This document shows, piece by piece, positions 5,255-7,677 of a stretch of 7,677 bases of DNA (positions are counted from its first letter, which is position 1; every line of letters starts with the position of its first letter). The DNA is from an uncultured Armatimonadota bacterium. Its GTDB lineage: Bacteria; Armatimonadota; Armatimonadia; Armatimonadales; Armatimonadaceae. The notes under the pieces were generated by a model. That model worked only from the letters and a program-made list of their open reading frames with translations, did no database searches and was not told the DNA's origin. The translations under genes and the position numbers were made by a program. The stretch spans positions 1 to 7,677 of the forward strand of contig CAIRTT010000255.1 of assembly GCA_903881535.1 (NCBI GenBank). The letters are read 5' to 3'.

Positions 5255-5274
5255 GCTGGAATCCCCCCCTGTAG

Positions 5275-7404
5275 ATGCAAAATCCGTCAATAAGCATATA
5301 TGGACCATTCCAAGCTCTGGATTCCAATGGAAATCGAGTAGAGCTTGCATCGACCAAAGCACGACATATATTCATTGCGTTGATTCTTGCGTATCCGGAA
5401 CCTGTTCAGCGTGAATCAATGTCCAGAACGATTTGGCCGGACAGCTCAGATGAAAGCCGCAAAGTCCGCGTCCGTCAGGAAGTTGGCGTCCTTCGCGAGT
5501 TCACATCTCAGCTCGGTCACGAAGAGATGCTGGTGGTTGATAAGGGGCATCTCGCACTCAAGGTTGAAGGCATCTTCATAGACTGCATTGAGAGCCGCCG
5601 ATTGTATGATGCATACGCATCCACGCTGCCTCTTGAGGAGCGTCTTCAAAGCCTAACCGAACAGCTTGAGCTTCTCGGGCGTGGGCAGATCGCTCCGGAT
5701 GCGCAATCCTTGTTCGATACGGAGCGGAAGCGCAAGGATTCCCGCCTCACAACAATGCGTATCGAGCTGACAAAGCTCTATATCGATGCCGGGCGTCTCC
5801 CTGAAGCCAGAAAGATTCTGGATGCTGTTCTTGATTTACATCCGGATAACGAAGTAGCGAAAGCCCTGAATGCACGCTTACTTGAGGCTCCTATTCAACT
5901 TCAGCCCCAGAAACAGACGACGACAACAGCGGATCGTCCAGAGCAGCCGCGAAGGGCGCTCGTGGAGTTGTACAAGACTGCCAACTGGAAAGTGCGGGTT
6001 GCAATCGTGGCAGCAACCTTTGCCGTTCTTGTGTCATTTTTCTTTCCAAGTAAAGTCGCGCTGGTCTCCGCCCCAAGAACCCTGGTCAAAACACCACCTA
6101 TCAGCGAAATCATCGGCTATCAACACACCCCTGGCCCTGGCGAGCTGGATGACTCCGAGTTCATCGGAGTGAGCCGCAGCCCCGATGGCCTTGTGGCAGT
6201 AGCGGGCATCGTCAAAACTAAAACAGAAGATGTAGACGGCTTAGTCACCCTCCTTGGGACTGACCTTAAACCGCTTTGGACACGCCGTGTCAGCAGTGCC
6301 TGCCACGATGCGGACCGCCTTGAGTCCATTCGATTCGATGCGGCCAAAAACGTTTTCGCAGCTGGTGAGACCTACTCGATTACCAAGACCAAAAGTGCCG
6401 AAGGCTGGTACGGCTCAGTTGTCTCCTATGATGTGAAAGGAAAGCTACGTTTTCAGGCCACAACGCGTAGAAAAATCATTCACGGCTCGGAGGTAAAACG
6501 CCGCGTCGTCGCCGATGAGCGTGGGGGTGCCTGGTACTGCACATCTACCGCTGACAATGGCAAGGAACAGATTTTCGCGACGCACTTTGACAGCACAGGA
6601 CGCATTATCAATGACATTGTCATCAGTGGTGTTCAAGCGAAAGTCATCGCATTCAGCCGCCACACACAGGATGAGTACTGCGTCATCGCAAATGCAAAGT
6701 CATCCGCTACATCCGCAGCCAACGACTGGTTTATGGCATCCTTTACAAATGATGGACGAATTCTCTGGACATCAAAAATCGATGGCCCGGCCAAAGCAGA
6801 TGACTTCATTACAAGTGAAAGTCTCTCGACGGAAGCTGAGTATCATTACGTCGCGGGCTTGATGACATCGTCAAAGTCACCCAATGATGTCCCAAAGCTT
6901 GTCCCATCCCTTGCGACCATTAATGTGCATACGGGAGCCGTTGGACGACAAATCTCGCTGATAAGTGACATCCCCAATCCTTATGTCACGCTCAATGACC
7001 TCTCCAAGAAGGGGGAGCTTCAGTTAGCCGTACATGAATCAACGATTGATTCACGCCAACCAATCTCACTTAACATCTTAGATTCCGTGACAGGTGCCAT
7101 CAAGAGCTCAGAAAAAGTCACTCTCCCAGATGGCCAGTTTCTGACACATGTCCGTCGCTTTGTATCGAATCCTAAAAATGGAACGTTGCAGCTGGTAACC
7201 AATACGGCTCGGGATATCGGTACAAATGCATCCCAAGGAATCGTTTTCTCCACCATTAAGCCTTCCGGTCAACTGACACATGAAATCTACAAAAATGTCG
7301 ACCGTGTCACACTGAATCTGGTTGAGCAAAAAATTGGTGTTGGTCAGGTCGATATGGGTGGGCGCTGGGCCGGCACCGTCTTCAGCCTTCCTTATCCAGA
7401 CTAA
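5275..7404 (+). CDS. Membrane-anchored SARP-like regulator: winged helix, BTAD/TPR, TM helix, propeller-like C-terminal domain
   Basis: The 709-aa protein has four parts. Residues ~5-110 form an OmpR/SARP-type winged helix, with I-Y-G-P-F-Q-A-L near the start, R-T-I-W-P-D (51-56) and V-R-V-R-Q-E-V-G-V-L-R (64-74). Residues ~110-205 are a BTAD-like, TPR-related helical region (G-R-L-P-E-A-R-K at 173-180, L-H-P-D-N-E at 188-193). Residues ~240-258 are a single transmembrane helix preceded by several Arg/Lys, so the N-terminus should be cytoplasmic. Residues ~285-705 are beta-rich with repeating units such as S-P-D-G-L, D-G-R-I-L-W-T and D-S-T-G-R-I, which suggests a beta-propeller outside the membrane. 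The layout is like ToxR/CadC one-component sensors but with a SARP-type cytoplasmic half. A stop codon lies directly before ATG 5275, which is therefore the earliest start; no Shine-Dalgarno is clear. Its ligand and targets are unknown. Confidence 0.8.
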   Translation: MQNPSISIYGPFQALDSNGNRVELASTKARHIFIALILAYPEPVQRESMSRTIWPDSSDESRKVRVRQEVGVLREFTSQLGHEEMLVVDKGHLALKVEGIFIDCIESRRLYDAYASTLPLEERLQSLTEQLELLGRGQIAPDAQSLFDTERKRKDSRLTTMRIELTKLYIDAGRLPEARKILDAVLDLHPDNEVAKALNARLLEAPIQLQPQKQTTTTADRPEQPRRALVELYKTANWKVRVAIVAATFAVLVSFFFPSKVALVSAPRTLVKTPPISEIIGYQHTPGPGELDDSEFIGVSRSPDGLVAVAGIVKTKTEDVDGLVTLLGTDLKPLWTRRVSSACHDADRLESIRFDAAKNVFAAGETYSITKTKSAEGWYGSVVSYDVKGKLRFQATTRRKIIHGSEVKRRVVADERGGAWYCTSTADNGKEQIFATHFDSTGRIINDIVISGVQAKVIAFSRHTQDEYCVIANAKSSATSAANDWFMASFTNDGRILWTSKIDGPAKADDFITSESLSTEAEYHYVAGLMTSSKSPNDVPKLVPSLATINVHTGAVGRQISLISDIPNPYVTLNDLSKKGELQLAVHESTIDSRQPISLNILDSVTGAIKSSEKVTLPDGQFLTHVRRFVSNPKNGTLQLVTNTARDIGTNASQGIVFSTIKPSGQLTHEIYKNVDRVTLNLVEQKIGVGQVDMGGRWAGTVFSLPYPD

Positions 7405-7677
7405 CCCCTCGCTGACCCGGAATTACGAATCATTGTTGCAATAACCCGGTCAAGGCCCTGAGCGACGGCATCACCTGCGGAATTGGCTACAGCGGCAAAT
7501 GCCCGCCCAGTATTGGGCGCAACCCACATCACGGACATCCAAAAAGTGTTCGAGCCCACGTGTGTCAGCGCCGGCCCCGCCGCCCAAGAGCGATTCACGA
7601 CGATCCATCCGCCTGCATAGCCGCCATCCACGCGGCTCTCTTGCAGCGCACGCCGGACGTTGCTATCAACAAAGGGA
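7401..7677 (-). CDS. Serine hydrolase (class C beta-lactamase-like), C-terminal part
   Basis: On the minus strand the frame is open from the right edge to TAG at 7403-7401, giving 91 residues of a protein whose start lies beyond the window. The segment G-G-Y-A-G-G-W (18-24) and the motif T-H-V-G-S-N-T (38-44), followed by a strand-rich W-M-S-V-M-W-V-A-P and a terminal helix, match the C-terminal end of the beta-lactamase / penicillin-binding-protein-like serine hydrolase family. H-x-G-S-N occupies the place of the classical K-T-G motif. The catalytic S-x-x-K would lie outside the window. Such proteins act as esterases, D-aminopeptidases or beta-lactamases, usually outside the cytoplasm; resistance should not be inferred. 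The stop overlaps that of the regulator (shared CTAA at 7401-7404). Confidence 0.75.
   Translation of the reverse strand, partial: PFVDSNVRRALQESRVDGGYAGGWIVVNRSWAAGPALTHVGSNTFWMSVMWVAPNTGRAFAAVANSAGDAVAQGLDRVIATMIRNSGSARG

Larger units (their letters stand above)
4834..5274. other. Intergenic region of 441 bp, repeat-rich, no convincing gene
   Basis: I see no gene I would support here. An open frame from GTG 4916 to 5221 has unusual composition (Cys, Met and Trp rich), lacks a ribosome site and is probably not coding. Within it, the 12-mer shared with the end of the 117-codon gene is read in the same phase, giving S-F-A-E in both, so it could be a decayed partial duplicate. The right third, from ~5140, is A+T-rich and holds the 11-bp TGCTTAT repeat, two inverted repeats and a C7 run before the regulator gene. 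It is best viewed as the regulator's promoter and leader region. Confidence 0.5.

Noticed and set aside
1..7677. Insertion sequence, prophage or tRNA-linked integration
   Set aside because: I found no transposase, integrase, tRNA gene or terminal inverted repeats with target duplication.

Overview
The window reads as bacterial chromosome with short intergenic gaps, a core of moderately high GC and flanks that look richer in A+T. The lineage is not fixed by any marker gene. A SARP-like winged-helix/BTAD regulator fused to a membrane segment and a large extracytoplasmic domain, together with a RaSEA-like radical SAM enzyme in a bacterial setting, would suit Armatimonadota (Fimbriimonas-like) or a related environmental phylum. 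That assignment is an inference with modest confidence.

Layout. (1) Positions 1-545 hold the C-terminal part of a TPR protein with a Q/N/S-rich tail. (2) Positions 662-4323 look like one operon: an asparagine-synthase-like ligase without the glutaminase cysteine, an SGNH/GDSL-type hydrolase, a RaSEA-like radical SAM enzyme, a 48-codon small ORF and a GNAT acetyltransferase. The junctions are tight: 3 nt gap, 1 nt overlap, 7 nt overlap, 4 nt gap. (3) Positions 4324-5274 form an island rich in short repeats. It holds two sets of direct repeats at 11-bp spacing, several inverted repeats, a cluster of CATTCG words and one unrecognised 117-codon gene. (4) Positions 5275-7404 encode a 709-aa protein with a SARP-type DNA-binding domain, a BTAD/TPR region, one transmembrane helix and a propeller-like C-terminal domain. 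(5) Positions 7401-7677 on the minus strand carry the C-terminus of a serine beta-lactamase-like hydrolase, converging on the regulator with a 4-nt overlap.

How the genes may work together. The first three operon genes look like a small biosynthetic or modification unit: an ATP-dependent amide- or amidine-forming enzyme, a possible esterase or acyl-transfer enzyme, and a radical enzyme related to the archaeosine synthase subunit that cleaves a lysine-derived adduct. The product is not known from the sequence. The small ORF and the acetyltransferase appear translationally coupled to this unit. The repeats spaced one helical turn apart resemble the heptamer direct repeats bound by SARP regulators, and the only such regulator visible is encoded next to them. 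The membrane regulator may therefore control itself and the orphan 117-codon gene, which is a testable inference.
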